From HGM04593 sp045588485 (GTDB lineage: Bacteria > Bacteroidota > Bacteroidia > Bacteroidales > Bacteroidaceae), in contig JAZNEI010000042.1 in NCBI GenBank assembly GCA_045588485.1, positions 1-6,626 of the forward strand: a stretch of DNA of 6,626 bases. The letters are read 5' to 3'. A program made the translations under genes and the position numbers. Within the stretch, counting starts at the first letter, position 1, and each line of letters opens with the position of its first letter. Of this stretch, positions 1-6,413 are shown piece after piece. The notes beneath the pieces were generated by a model. It worked only from the letters and a program-made list of their open reading frames with translations. It was not told the DNA's origin and did no database searches.

Positions 1-707
1 AAGGTGATATCAACGGTTGGTTCTGGAATCCCGGTGAAAGCGATGCCAAGGCTACGAGTGCCGGTTGGTTCTGGCACAATGGAGAGACTATGAAGAGTGC
101 CGAGCGCCTGTTCCAGATGTATCTGGAGACTGTAGGCCGCAACGCGACACTTATTCTCAACTGTCCTCCCAACCAGTATGGTGTGCTCCCCGACAATACT
201 GTCAACGAATTGGTGAAACTGGGCAAGATGTTGCACGAGCGTCTGGCAGTGCCTGTGTATGGTCTTGATGAGAGCACAGAAGCTACAGATTTTGCAAAGA
301 GTGCGACAATTGAGGTGAGCGAGACACGTACCGGCGGAAAATATGAGGTTGCCAATCTCACCGATGGCAACAAAGAGACCTATTGGGGCACAAACGATGA
401 TAATCTCACTGCAACAATTACACTCTCTTGGGATACTCCTCAGGTAATTCGTTATTTGGTTATGCAGGAGCCTGTTTTCTTGGGACAGCGAATAAAGGAC
501 TTCAAGATAGAATACAGCTCCGACGGTGAATCGTGGACAGAACTCTGTCCGGCTATGCAGACAACAACTGTCGGCTACAAGCGTATTATTCCTTTGAATG
601 GAAAGACAAGTGAAAGTTATGGCAGCGGTTATAATGCAAAGAAACTGCGCATAACAATCCTTGACAGCCGCGCTTGTCCTTTGCTCTCTAATCTGAATGT
701 ATATTGA
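1..707 (+). CDS. GH29 alpha-L-fucosidase, C-terminal part with discoidin (F5/8 C) domain; 5' end outside window
   Basis: This is the last 234 or so codons of a secreted exo-fucosidase, which removes terminal alpha-L-fucose from host or plant glycans, probably in the periplasm or at the cell surface. The reading frame starts at base 3 and is open from the window edge, so the ATG at 90 is internal. Visible residues 1-85 match the end of the GH29 catalytic barrel: the GWFWHNGE stretch, then MYLETVGRNATLILNCPP, a hallmark of the family (usually a G-W-F-Y-H motif followed by SVGRNxxLLLNxPPD). The glutamate in NPGESD lies where the family often has its acid/base, but I cannot confirm this without the missing part. 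Residues about 98-234 form a discoidin/CBM32-like domain (SATIEVSE, LTDGNKETYWGT, FKIEYSSDGESWTEL, KKLRITIL), a likely sugar-binding module. The gene stops at 705-707, 34 bases before the next secreted protein, so the two are probably co-transcribed. The nucleophile and signal peptide would lie upstream. Confidence 0.9.
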   Translation, partial: GDINGWFWNPGESDAKATSAGWFWHNGETMKSAERLFQMYLETVGRNATLILNCPPNQYGVLPDNTVNELVKLGKMLHERLAVPVYGLDESTEATDFAKSATIEVSETRTGGKYEVANLTDGNKETYWGTNDDNLTATITLSWDTPQVIRYLVMQEPVFLGQRIKDFKIEYSSDGESWTELCPAMQTTTVGYKRIIPLNGKTSESYGSGYNAKKLRITILDSRACPLLSNLNVY

Positions 708-741
708 TAAACATCGACACAATAATTAATAAAGAAAACTT

Positions 742-3120
742 ATGAAAAAGAATATATTATTTTCAGCTGCGTTGATGTTTTTTAGTCTTGCATCTACAGC
801 GCAAACAGCTATAACATTCGATAGCGATGATTATAAAGCTATAAGTGTATACGACCAGTGGGAAGAGAGTCCTTTCCGCACCGGTGTACTCAATGGAAAT
901 GCCGCAGTTACCGAAAATCCCGATTTATCGGTAGACGAGGTTATTGGCGTTGCTCCCAACTCTACAGGTAAGGTGGTTGCTTTGCAACGCAGTCGCTATG
1001 GCAGTAATACTTTTGGCGTGAGAATAGATCTTAAAGAGCCTATTCGCGTGACAAAGGAGTATCAATACATACACGTAATGACATACCTCAAGGATAAACC
1101 TGCCGACAGTCGTATGATGGTTATTGGTTTGGGTAAAAGACTTGAGGAGAGCTGGAACTGGCAGACAGGTGAGGAAGAGCAGTTCTGGGCTTGGACTATC
1201 AACGATGTTAAGGCAAAAGAGGGCTGGCAGGATATCGTAGTGAAATTCAAGGGTTTCTCTTATTCAAAGGAGGAGAACGAGAATAGCGGAATCGATATCT
1301 ATTCGTTGGTGATTGTGCCCGACTTGCGTTCGCCCCACGCTGACAAGAGCGATTGGGTAGCATATTTCGACGAGATTGTAGTCGATGACAATCCCAACAA
1401 ACGTTTTACGACAGAGAAGTATGCTTTGTCTTTTCCCGAGAATGCTCCCGCTACACGCACCGACCGTGTCCTGAACAAAGTTGGTCTTAACAACTACTCA
1501 TCGGCTGCCCAGCCTAAGATGGTCTATAGTAACAATGTTATGAGTGGTGTGTTCTCGGCAACTCCGGGTGAGCAGGTGCAGCCTAAGTTCAACTATACAG
1601 GCGCATGGATGAGCGGATATGTATATGTCGACTGGGGTAATGACGGTGTTTTCAAAGGAACATTGAACGACAACGGTACTCCTGCCGAAGAGAGCGATGT
1701 AGTGAGCCATAATGCGGTGCAGATAGGTGATGCATGGTATAAGAGCGATGGTACTACAACCTCTAATGGTAATACAATCGGTGCGGGTGTTCCCAAATTT
1801 ACAGTGCCCGAGAATACTCCTGTAGGCTTCTATCGTATGCGTTATAAGGTCGATTGGAACAGCATTGACCCTGCCGGCGATGATGCCCTTATTGCTAACG
1901 GCGGTGGTATCGTAGATATTATGCTCGACGTACACGGCGACAAGGTAAGTGTAAATGCATCACAGCTCAATGGCGATATCGTGTTGGCTTCGGATGAGTC
2001 ACCCTTGCAGAATTATACTACAGCTTACGGACAGCCTTTGAAAGTTAAGATTATTCCTGCTCCGGGCTTTGTTCAGAATGGATTTACATTGAAATATGGT
2101 TACAATGTGAATGCAGCAGAGCAGCTCGACCAGAATGGTAATCCTAATTGGATTGAGGTATATATCCCCAATACAGCAATCGCAGCTGATGGCACATATA
2201 CTATCCCCGCAGAATATATGCGTGGTAGCACTGTGAATATCTCGGGTGATATGCAGCAGTCTTATCAGTACACTGTAAGCGTTACAGGTGTCGAAGGCGA
2301 AGGTGGTATTGTGTATGGTGGTAAAGAGTATAAATCGGGCGATGTTATCGACGCAAGTCAGTTCTTTAATGTAGGGGATGTTACAGCTATCACTATTGCA
2401 GGTTATATAGCAGAGGTGTCGTTGGATACCCAGAGCAATGTGATTACAGTTGTGTATAAAAAGATTGAAGGCTACCGCCAGATAACTTCGCTTAATGAAC
2501 TGAATAACGATGCAGCTTATCACATCAAGGCCAAGAGCGGCGAGGGATATTATGCGTGGAACACAACTATAACAGATACCTATCTGAGTCTGCGTGGTAT
2601 GACAAACTCGTCTTATAATAATCTACCATCAAATCAGGCGGTAGTAAATATTTATAAAGAGGAGGTGAGCCCTTTTGATATGACCGTTGTTTGGCAGATT
2701 ATCCAAGAAGACGGGAAATACTACTTGTATCAGCCGGCAAAGCAAGAGTATGTTACCCGTGAAGGCAGAGATTATAAGTTTACAGCCGAAAAGGCTGCAT
2801 TGGATATGATAAGAGACAATGGTGATGGAACTTTTAGTTTTCATGCCGGTGGCAACTATAGCGATAATTCAACTTATTTCGCATGTATTGTTACCAATGA
2901 AGCTCTGACAGCTGTTCGCAACTGGACTTGGGACGACCACGGCTCGGTAATGTATATTGTTGAAAATCCTAATATTAAATTGGACGAGGATACAGCAATT
3001 GAGAATGTGACTGTGAATAATGCATGTAAGGGTATATATAACCTGCAAGGACAGAAACTTGATAGACTTCCCGAATCGGGTATAGTAATTGTCAATGGCT
3101 CTAAGTACCTTGTTAAATAA
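742..3120 (+). CDS. Secreted multidomain protein with GEVED-like domain and T9SS-like C-terminal tail
   Basis: A 792-residue exported protein of unknown specific function. Residues 1-20 are a signal peptide (MKKN, hydrophobic core, cleavage likely after ASTA before Q21); there is no lipobox cysteine. Residues about 22-220 look like a beta-sandwich, carbohydrate-binding-like domain ending in WVAYFDEIVVDD (to 216). Residues about 245-400 resemble a GEVED domain: NNYSS at 250, then YVYVDWGNDGVF (to 304) and a TPVGFYRMRYKVDW strand. Residues about 400-575 look like two small beta repeats, the second (YTVSVTGVEGEGG from 510) like a bacterial surface repeat. Residues about 578-740 (ITSLNELNNDAAYHIKA, YYLYQPAKQEYVT, WTWDDHG) resemble the ricin-like beta domains common in Bacteroidales surface proteins. 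The last 46 residues (GIYNLQGQKLDRLP, GIVIVNGSKYLVK) match short sorting-type tails of Bacteroidales. No catalytic motif is recognised. The adjacent fucosidase suggests glycan binding or processing. Domain assignments are by eye; the reading frame and export are secure. Confidence 0.85.
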   Translation: MKKNILFSAALMFFSLASTAQTAITFDSDDYKAISVYDQWEESPFRTGVLNGNAAVTENPDLSVDEVIGVAPNSTGKVVALQRSRYGSNTFGVRIDLKEPIRVTKEYQYIHVMTYLKDKPADSRMMVIGLGKRLEESWNWQTGEEEQFWAWTINDVKAKEGWQDIVVKFKGFSYSKEENENSGIDIYSLVIVPDLRSPHADKSDWVAYFDEIVVDDNPNKRFTTEKYALSFPENAPATRTDRVLNKVGLNNYSSAAQPKMVYSNNVMSGVFSATPGEQVQPKFNYTGAWMSGYVYVDWGNDGVFKGTLNDNGTPAEESDVVSHNAVQIGDAWYKSDGTTTSNGNTIGAGVPKFTVPENTPVGFYRMRYKVDWNSIDPAGDDALIANGGGIVDIMLDVHGDKVSVNASQLNGDIVLASDESPLQNYTTAYGQPLKVKIIPAPGFVQNGFTLKYGYNVNAAEQLDQNGNPNWIEVYIPNTAIAADGTYTIPAEYMRGSTVNISGDMQQSYQYTVSVTGVEGEGGIVYGGKEYKSGDVIDASQFFNVGDVTAITIAGYIAEVSLDTQSNVITVVYKKIEGYRQITSLNELNNDAAYHIKAKSGEGYYAWNTTITDTYLSLRGMTNSSYNNLPSNQAVVNIYKEEVSPFDMTVVWQIIQEDGKYYLYQPAKQEYVTREGRDYKFTAEKAALDMIRDNGDGTFSFHAGGNYSDNSTYFACIVTNEALTAVRNWTWDDHGSVMYIVENPNIKLDEDTAIENVTVNNACKGIYNLQGQKLDRLPESGIVIVNGSKYLVK

Positions 3121-3148
3121 GTCGACTATGTAGTGTAAAGTACTACTG

Positions 3149-3198
3149 AATAAGCAAACAGTGCGATTGGAAATATCCAATCGCACTGTTTGCTTATT
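3149..3198 (+). terminator. Perfect 23-bp stem-loop, probable bidirectional terminator
   Basis: Arms 3149-3171 and 3176-3198 are perfectly complementary over 23 bases around an AATA loop. The outer part is A-rich on the left (AATAAGCAAACAG) and T-rich on the right (CTGTTTGCTTATT). It starts 29 bases after the stop of the 792-residue protein and lies upstream of the tsaD promoter. There is no separate run of T after the stem, so the T-rich end of the right arm would have to serve as the tail, as in terminators that work in both directions. A small weaker hairpin (GTAGT 3130-3134 with ACTAC 3142-3146) precedes it. Termination is inferred from position and shape. Confidence 0.65.
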
Positions 3199-3244
3199 GG
3201 ATTGGCGAAATTTGGTATATAGCAGATAAGTTGTTTTTCTGTTT

Positions 3245-3279
3245 TTTGCCGTTTAAAATGAAATAATGTTGTATCTTCG
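3245..3279 (+). promoter_or_regulatory. Candidate tsaD promoter
   Basis: TATCTTCG at 3272-3279 fits the Bacteroidetes -7 element TAnnTTTG with one change, and the same octamer occurs in the rpe promoter in this window. The best -33 box is TTTG at 3245-3248, but the 23-base gap is longer than the usual 19-21. Transcription would begin near 3284-3286, leaving about 20 bases before the ATG at 3306 and almost none before the ATG at 3288. Confidence 0.5.
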
Positions 3280-3305
3280 CAGTTGAAATGTTTTCTAACA
3301 GTTTT

Positions 3306-4340
3306 ATGGACGAGAAAAAAGAGAATATATATATATTGGCTATAGAGTCGTCGTGCGACGACACTTCGGCGGCGGTGATGCGCGGCGATACGGTGCTCTC
3401 TAACGTTACGGCAAGTCAGGCGGTGCACGAACAGTATGGTGGAGTGGTGCCCGAGCTTGCTTCGCGTGCGCACGAACTTAATATTGTTCCTGTAGTGGAC
3501 GCTGCGCTTAAACGTGCGGGTGTCGACAAAGAGCAACTGTCGGCTATTGCTTTTACACGTGGGCCCGGCCTTATGGGGTCGTTGCTTGTGGGTGTATCGT
3601 TTGCCAAAGGACTTGCAGCTTCGCTGGGGATTCCTATGGTCGAGGTCAACCATCTGCAAGGGCACATTATGGCCCATTTTATTAAGGAGGATGGTGTGGA
3701 GCATAAAGCACCCGAATATCCTTTCCTTTGTCTTATGGTTTCGGGAGGAAACTCGCAGATTGTAAAGGTGGATAGTTATCGCGATATGGAGATTGTTGGG
3801 CAGACTATCGACGATGCGGCAGGCGAGGCTATGGATAAATGTGCAAAGGTTATGGGACTCGGTTATCCCGGTGGCCCCATAATAGACCGCTTGGCTCGCG
3901 AAGGTAATCCTAAGGCGTATACTTTCAGTAAACCGCATATTCCGGGACTCGACTACAGTTTCAGTGGGTTAAAGACCTCTTTCCTTTATACTTTGCGTAA
4001 ACTTGTTGCCGATGAACCCGATTACATCGAGAAACATATAAACGATCTTGCAGCTTCGTTTGAGGCTACCGTCGTAGATATACTTATGGATAAACTCTAC
4101 AAGGCTACCAAGCAGTTGAAGATTAAAAGAGTGGCGCTCTCGGGCGGTGTATCGGCAAATACGGCTTTGCGTCAGGCGTTTTACGACTATGCCAAACGTT
4201 ACGGATGGGAGATTTTTATTCCTAAATTTGGCTTTACTACCGATAATGCTGCTATGATTGGTATTGTCGGGTATCATAAATACCTCGAGGGCGATTTCTG
4301 CGCAATGGATATGCCGGCATTCTCTCGAACAATATTATAA
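3306..4340 (+). CDS. tsaD: tRNA N6-adenosine threonylcarbamoyltransferase TsaD
   Basis: TsaD transfers the threonylcarbamoyl group from threonylcarbamoyl-AMP to A37 of tRNAs that read ANN codons, making t6A. It works in the cytoplasm with TsaB and TsaE. The protein is 344 residues with this start, the usual bacterial length. The ASKHA-fold and family motifs are all present: AIESSCDDTSAA (12-23), the metal-binding HLQGH (His116, His120), VSGGNSQ (145-151), IDDAAGEAMDK (168-178), YSFSGLKTS (217-225), ALSGGVSAN (277-285) and DNAAMIG with Asp313 as the third metal ligand. An in-frame ATG at 3288 would add MFSNSF, but it sits only a few bases after the predicted transcription start, so 3306 is preferred. 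The gene has no obvious Shine-Dalgarno, which is normal for this phylum. It stops 7 bases before the pncC-like gene, with which it is probably co-transcribed. Identity is secure; the start is less so. Confidence 0.96.
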   Translation: MDEKKENIYILAIESSCDDTSAAVMRGDTVLSNVTASQAVHEQYGGVVPELASRAHELNIVPVVDAALKRAGVDKEQLSAIAFTRGPGLMGSLLVGVSFAKGLAASLGIPMVEVNHLQGHIMAHFIKEDGVEHKAPEYPFLCLMVSGGNSQIVKVDSYRDMEIVGQTIDDAAGEAMDKCAKVMGLGYPGGPIIDRLAREGNPKAYTFSKPHIPGLDYSFSGLKTSFLYTLRKLVADEPDYIEKHINDLAASFEATVVDILMDKLYKATKQLKIKRVALSGGVSANTALRQAFYDYAKRYGWEIFIPKFGFTTDNAAMIGIVGYHKYLEGDFCAMDMPAFSRTIL

Positions 4341-4347
4341 GGTAAGT

Positions 4348-4830
4348 ATGGATGGTGAACTTCAACTTCTTGCACGTGAATTGAATGCACGTCTGCGTTC
4401 CAAAGGTCTTACCCTCTCTACTGCCGAGAGTTGTACGGGAGGAACAGTGGCGACAGCTATAACATCTATAGCAGGTAGTTCCGATATTTTTAAGGGCGCG
4501 GTGGTTGCCTACTCGAATGAGGTAAAAGTGAATCTTCTTGGTGTTCCACAAACAGTTCTCGATAGTGATGGAGCAGTGAGTGAAGCTACTGTCGAGGCAA
4601 TGGCACGCGGAGTAAAACGTGTAACGAACAGCGACTGTGCAGTGGCAACGTCGGGTATTGCAGGTCCCGGAGGTGCAGTTCCTGGTAAACCGGTAGGAAC
4701 CGTATGGGTTGCCATAGCTGTCGGAGAAAAGGTTGTTACAAAACTACTTTCGATAGGAGACAAGGGTAGGGAGAGCAATATTTGCACAGCATCAAAAAAA
4801 GTACTATCTTTGTTGCTGAAAGAGATTTAA
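4348..4830 (+). CDS. pncC: CinA C-terminal domain protein, PncC-type nicotinamide-nucleotide amidohydrolase
   Basis: A 160-residue stand-alone CinA C-terminal domain (PF02464). The characterised members deamidate nicotinamide mononucleotide to nicotinate mononucleotide, recycling the NMN released by NAD-dependent DNA ligase and other reactions into NAD synthesis. Family signatures are clear: TAESCTGG (25-32), the conserved SDIFKGAVVAYSNEVK (45-60) and the loop TSGIAGPGGAVPGKPVGTVW (101-120). The N-terminal molybdopterin-binding-like (COG1058) domain of full-length CinA is absent, so this is the short, PncC-like form rather than a truncated gene. The frame is open from 4258 inside tsaD, but residues encoded before 4348 do not look like the family, and the ATG at 4348 is 7 bases after the tsaD stop with GGTAAGT between. 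It probably shares the tsaD transcript. There is no functional link between the two beyond housekeeping. The enzymatic role is by family; the DNA-repair or competence meaning of the old name is not supported here. Confidence 0.92.
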   Translation: MDGELQLLARELNARLRSKGLTLSTAESCTGGTVATAITSIAGSSDIFKGAVVAYSNEVKVNLLGVPQTVLDSDGAVSEATVEAMARGVKRVTNSDCAVATSGIAGPGGAVPGKPVGTVWVAIAVGEKVVTKLLSIGDKGRESNICTASKKVLSLLLKEI

Positions 4831-4861
4831 CGGCCTATTAAATAAAATAAATGCTAATTTG

Positions 4862-4893
4862 TTTGCAAGATATAGACAAAATTTATATCTTTG
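4862..4893 (+). promoter_or_regulatory. Bacteroidetes-type promoter of rpmB-rpmG-DUF4295
   Basis: TTTG at 4862-4865, a 20-base gap and TATCTTTG at 4886-4893 match the -33/-7 consensus of the Bacteroidetes primary sigma factor exactly. Transcription should start near 4899, giving an A-rich leader of about 45 bases before the rpmB ATG without a Shine-Dalgarno sequence. Confidence 0.85.
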
Positions 4894-4943
4894 CACGCTG
4901 TTTTAGGTAAGCACGTAAGAATAAAAACAAAAAATATATAGAG

Positions 4944-5204
4944 ATGTCTAAAATTTGTCAAATCACCGGTAAGAAAGCCATGGTGGGTAACAATGTATCA
5001 CACTCAAAGAGAAGAACAAAGCGTCTTTTTAATGTGAACTTGTTTACCAAGAAGTTCTTCTATGTAGAAGAGAATTGTTGGATTCAGTTGCGCGTGAGTG
5101 CAGCGGGGTTGAAAATCATTAACCGAGTAGGTCTCGATGCAGCGCTCAAAGATGCAGTAAGCAAGGGCAATGTTGCATGGGAAGAGATTAAAGTACTCGA
5201 CTAA
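4944..5204 (+). CDS. rpmB: 50S ribosomal protein bL28
   Basis: An 86-residue basic protein of the large ribosomal subunit, close to the usual Bacteroidetes length. The N-terminus SKICQITGKKAMVGNNVSHS and the following KRRTKRLFNVNL are the bL28 signature, and LRVSAAGLKIINRVGLDAAL is the conserved second half. It has no paired CxxC motifs, so it is the zinc-independent form. It is the first gene after a consensus promoter and is followed 20 bases later by rpmG, the usual partner. The leader is A-rich and unpaired near the ATG, in line with initiation without Shine-Dalgarno pairing. Confidence 0.97.
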   Translation: MSKICQITGKKAMVGNNVSHSKRRTKRLFNVNLFTKKFFYVEENCWIQLRVSAAGLKIINRVGLDAALKDAVSKGNVAWEEIKVLD

Positions 5205-5209
5205 AGTTT

Positions 5210-5217
5210 AAGGAGGT
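5210..5217 (+). promoter_or_regulatory. Full Shine-Dalgarno sequence before rpmG
   Basis: AAGGAGGT at 5210-5217 is a complete match to the anti-Shine-Dalgarno end of 16S rRNA, with 7 bases before the ATG at 5225. This is unusual here: the other starts in the window lack such a site, and Bacteroidetes ribosomes are known to hide the anti-Shine-Dalgarno. It firmly fixes the rpmG start. Confidence 0.8.
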
Positions 5218-5224
5218 AAGTAAT

Positions 5225-5413
5225 ATGGCTAAGAAGGTTAAAGGAAACCGCGTTCAGGTAATTCTTGAATGCACAGAGCAGAAGAATAGTGGTGTTCCCG
5301 GAATGTCTCGTTATATAACTACGAAGAATCGTAAGAATACAACAGAGCGTTTGGAGTTGAAGAAGTACAACCCCTATTTGAAGAAAGTAACCGTTCACAA
5401 AGAAATAAAGTAA
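5225..5413 (+). CDS. rpmG: 50S ribosomal protein bL33
   Basis: A 62-residue basic large-subunit protein. MAKKVKGNRVQVILECTEQ, RYITTKNRKNTTERLELKKY and the end NPYLKKVTVHKEIK match bL33. Only one cysteine (in LECTEQ) is present, so this is the zinc-free type without the two CxxC pairs. It lies second in the rpmB operon, 20 bases after rpmB and 6 bases before the DUF4295 gene. Its start is preceded by a full Shine-Dalgarno, unlike its neighbours, which may set its translation apart from that of bL28. Confidence 0.97.
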   Translation: MAKKVKGNRVQVILECTEQKNSGVPGMSRYITTKNRKNTTERLELKKYNPYLKKVTVHKEIK

Positions 5414-5419
5414 TAAGAA

Positions 5420-5572
5420 ATGGCTAAGAAAGCAGTCGCAACTCTCCAGACAGGTGACAAGGAGAAGTTCGTAAAGGTTATCAAGATGGTTAAGTCACCC
5501 AAGACCGGCGCTTATATGTTTGCAGAGGAGATGCTTCCTCAGTCACAGGCTGATGCATCTTTGAAGAAATAA
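5420..5572 (+). CDS. DUF4295 family small basic protein, Bacteroidetes-specific, likely ribosome-associated
   Basis: A 50-residue, lysine-rich protein: MAKKAVATLQTGDKEKFVKV, then IKMVKSPKTGAYMFAEEMLP, ending in DASLKK. It matches the DUF4295 family (PF14128), found in Bacteroidetes directly after rpmB and rpmG. The ATG is 6 bases after the rpmG stop, and the start MAKKA echoes that of bL33. The strong terminator 40 bases after the stop makes it the last gene of this operon. Its size, charge and fixed place beside two ribosomal-protein genes imply a structural role in the large subunit. I recall that a Flavobacterium ribosome structure contained an extra small protein named bL38, which may be this family, but I am not certain of the match. 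It is short enough to be missed by gene finders with a length cutoff. Confidence 0.88.
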   Translation: MAKKAVATLQTGDKEKFVKVIKMVKSPKTGAYMFAEEMLPQSQADASLKK

Positions 5573-5612
5573 GAAGCGAAAAACCGACCGAAAGGTCTCG
5601 AATATAAAGCAA

Positions 5613-5647
5613 GTTGGCAGCACAAAAGTGCTGCCAACAGTTTTTTT
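5613..5647 (+). terminator. Intrinsic terminator after the ribosomal-protein operon
   Basis: GTTGGCAGCAC (5613-5623) and GTGCTGCCAAC (5628-5638) form a perfect 11-bp GC-rich stem with an AAAA loop, followed by AG and seven T (5641-5647). This is a classic rho-independent terminator. A small GACC-GAAA-GGTC hairpin at 5586-5597 precedes it. It separates the rpmB operon from rpe. Confidence 0.92.
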
Positions 5648-5659
5648 ATTTCGGAATGT

Positions 5660-5691
5660 TTTGTTTTTGCTGTGGCTTTGCATTATCTTCG
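5660..5691 (+). promoter_or_regulatory. Bacteroidetes-type promoter of rpe
   Basis: TTTG at 5660-5663, a 20-base gap and TATCTTCG at 5684-5691 fit the -33/-7 consensus with one change. Transcription would begin near 5697, leaving about 27 A-rich bases before the ATG at 5724. The -33 box lies 12 bases after the T-run of the preceding terminator. Confidence 0.75.
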
Positions 5692-5723
5692 CAAAAGCAA
5701 ATAACACAAAACAGTTTCAAATT

Positions 5724-6374
5724 ATGAGCCAAATGGTGTCGCCGTCGTTGTTGTCGGCAAATTTCGGAAATCTGCAGGCAGACCTTGATATGATTAATGC
5801 AAGTGCTGCCGATTGGTTACACATTGATATAATGGATGGAAACTTTGTACCCAATATATCATTCGGACCTCCTGTGCTGCAGTATGTGGCTAAACTGTGC
5901 AACAAACCTCTTGACGTGCATCTTATGGTACTGAATCCAATGAATTACCTCGATGCGGTGAAGGCGCTTGGTGCTCGCGTTATGAATATTCACTACGAGG
6001 CCGAGACTCATCTGCATCGTGCTATTATGAAGATTAAGGATGAGGGTATGATGGCAGGTGTAACCTTGAACCCGTCGACTCCTGTTGTTATGTTAAAGGA
6101 TATAATTGCCGACCTTGACCTTGTACTGCTCATGAGCGTAAACCCCGGATTCGGTGGTCAGAAATTCATCCCTCACACTGTCGATAAGGTGCGAGAACTT
6201 CGTGAACTCATTGATGCATCAGGCTCAAAGGCGCTTATAGAGGTAGATGGTGGCGTGAATGTCGAGACAGGAAAGTTGCTTGCCGATGCCGGCTCGGATG
6301 TGTTGGTTGCAGGAAATGCAGTCTTTAAGGCTTCCGACCCACAAGCGGTGATTAGTGAACTGCGAGCACTATAA
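5724..6374 (+). CDS. rpe: Ribulose-phosphate 3-epimerase
   Basis: Interconverts D-ribulose 5-phosphate and D-xylulose 5-phosphate in the non-oxidative pentose phosphate pathway, in the cytoplasm. The product is 216 residues, the normal length, and shows the full TIM-barrel signature: VSPSLLSANFGNL with the conserved Ser8, WLHIDIMDGNFVPN with metal ligand His33 and catalytic Asp35, DVHLMV with His66, MSVNPGFGGQKF (137-148) for phosphate binding, and EVDGGVN with Asp175. The frame is open from 5628, but that stretch overlaps the terminator and the promoter, so the start must be downstream: 5724 (MSQMVSPS) is preferred, and 5733 is possible. The gene has its own promoter and no Shine-Dalgarno. 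It is followed by an untranslated, repeat-containing region; no further gene joins it within the window. Confidence 0.97.
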   Translation: MSQMVSPSLLSANFGNLQADLDMINASAADWLHIDIMDGNFVPNISFGPPVLQYVAKLCNKPLDVHLMVLNPMNYLDAVKALGARVMNIHYEAETHLHRAIMKIKDEGMMAGVTLNPSTPVVMLKDIIADLDLVLLMSVNPGFGGQKFIPHTVDKVRELRELIDASGSKALIEVDGGVNVETGKLLADAGSDVLVAGNAVFKASDPQAVISELRAL

Positions 6375-6382
6375 TTCTGATT

Positions 6383-6413
6383 TTTGCTGAGACAATATAA
6401 TTTATTATTATTG
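6383..6413 (+). promoter_or_regulatory. Possible promoter downstream of rpe
   Basis: TTTG at 6383-6386, a 19-base gap and TATTATTG at 6406-6413 match the Bacteroidetes consensus with one mismatch. It would fire near 6419 into the repeat-bearing tail of the window. The region is AT-rich and the right half also forms an AT-only hairpin (6392-6401 with 6404-6414, one bulge), so a chance match is quite possible. Confidence 0.3.

Noticed and set aside
65..268. 67-codon frame overlapping the fucosidase end
   Set aside because: It is in another frame of the conserved GH29 sequence and has no family resemblance.
1498..2523. Minus-strand open frames of 145 and 174 codons within the 792-residue gene
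   Set aside because: They are shadows of a gene with clear protein features on the + strand; their translations have no recognisable domain.
3126..3938. Long minus-strand open frame of 270 codons opposite tsaD and its upstream hairpin
   Set aside because: It lies antisense to the fully conserved TsaD sequence, crosses the hairpin and promoter, and its translation (rich in H, R, C) matches no family.
4258..4347. Upstream extension of the pncC-like gene into tsaD
   Set aside because: The extra 30 residues do not resemble the CinA C-terminal family, and the ATG at 4348 gives the normal domain start.
5628..5723. Hydrophobic N-terminal extension of Rpe resembling a signal peptide
   Set aside because: This stretch is the terminator arm, T-run and rpe promoter; it would not be in the rpe transcript, and Rpe is cytoplasmic.
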